Assembly: GCA_958405355.1 (NCBI GenBank)
Contig: CATYEA010000105.1
Coordinates: 1-6,775, forward strand
Reading direction: 5' to 3'
Length of the DNA stretch: 6,775 bases
DNA from: an uncultured Lachnospiraceae bacterium
GTDB taxonomy: Bacteria; Bacillota; Clostridia; Lachnospirales; Lachnospiraceae
The notes under the pieces were generated by a model. It had not been told where the DNA came from, did not search any database, and saw nothing but the letters and a program-made list of their open reading frames with translations. How positions within the stretch are numbered: the first letter of the stretch is position 1; every line of letters begins with the position of its first letter. Position numbers and translations under genes: made by a program. Of the stretch, positions 6,753 through 6,775 are shown in pieces.

Positions 6753-6775
6753 ATGGATATCCGTAAAGCACAAGT
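6753..6775 (+). CDS. Start of the next gene, truncated by the window end
   Basis: Only seven full codons are present (MDIRKAQ), too few to identify by sequence. The perfect Shine-Dalgarno, the short gap after hisD and the shared strand imply it is in the same transcript. By context it is probably another histidine-pathway gene; hisB or hisC are the usual candidates after hisD. That is inference from operon layout only. Confidence 0.6.

Overview
The window is a compact, one-directional stretch of ordinary chromosome from a low-to-moderate GC Firmicute. I think it most likely comes from a Clostridia/Lachnospiraceae-type anaerobe. The reasons are strong AGGAGG-type ribosome sites, near-consensus sigma-A promoters with extended -10 elements, RecU (the Firmicute Holliday-junction resolvase), and the HisZ plus short HisG form of ATP phosphoribosyltransferase. 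All genes lie on the + strand. I see no rRNA, tRNA, mobile element, CRISPR array or phage signature.

Left block (1-3431) is a tightly packed gene string. It holds the 3' end of a YgiQ-type radical SAM protein, an unrecognised protein of 193 residues with two membrane segments, an RluA/RluC-family pseudouridine synthase, a short QueG-like double 4Fe-4S protein whose GTG start lies inside the preceding gene, and recU. Gaps between them run from a 34-bp overlap to about 12 bp, so they are probably cotranscribed from a promoter left of the window. The theme is RNA modification plus recombination, but no shared pathway is evident.

Right block (3428-6775) is the start of a histidine biosynthesis operon: hisZ, hisG, hisD, then the first codons of another gene. 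A very strong promoter begins inside the recU stop codon. An 18-bp palindrome sits just downstream of the predicted transcription start; it resembles a TrpR-family operator and is the most interesting signal here. hisZ and hisG overlap by 4 bp (ATGA) and encode the two subunits of the hetero-octameric first enzyme of the pathway. hisD encodes the last enzyme and appears to have its own promoter in the 69-bp gap after hisG. I found no convincing terminator between recU and hisZ, so read-through from the left block is possible.

I found no unprecedented system. The observations most worth following are the hisZ leader (operator-like palindrome plus a competing pairing that reaches the start codon), the separate hisD promoter, the divergent QueG-like protein, and the uncharacterised membrane protein.
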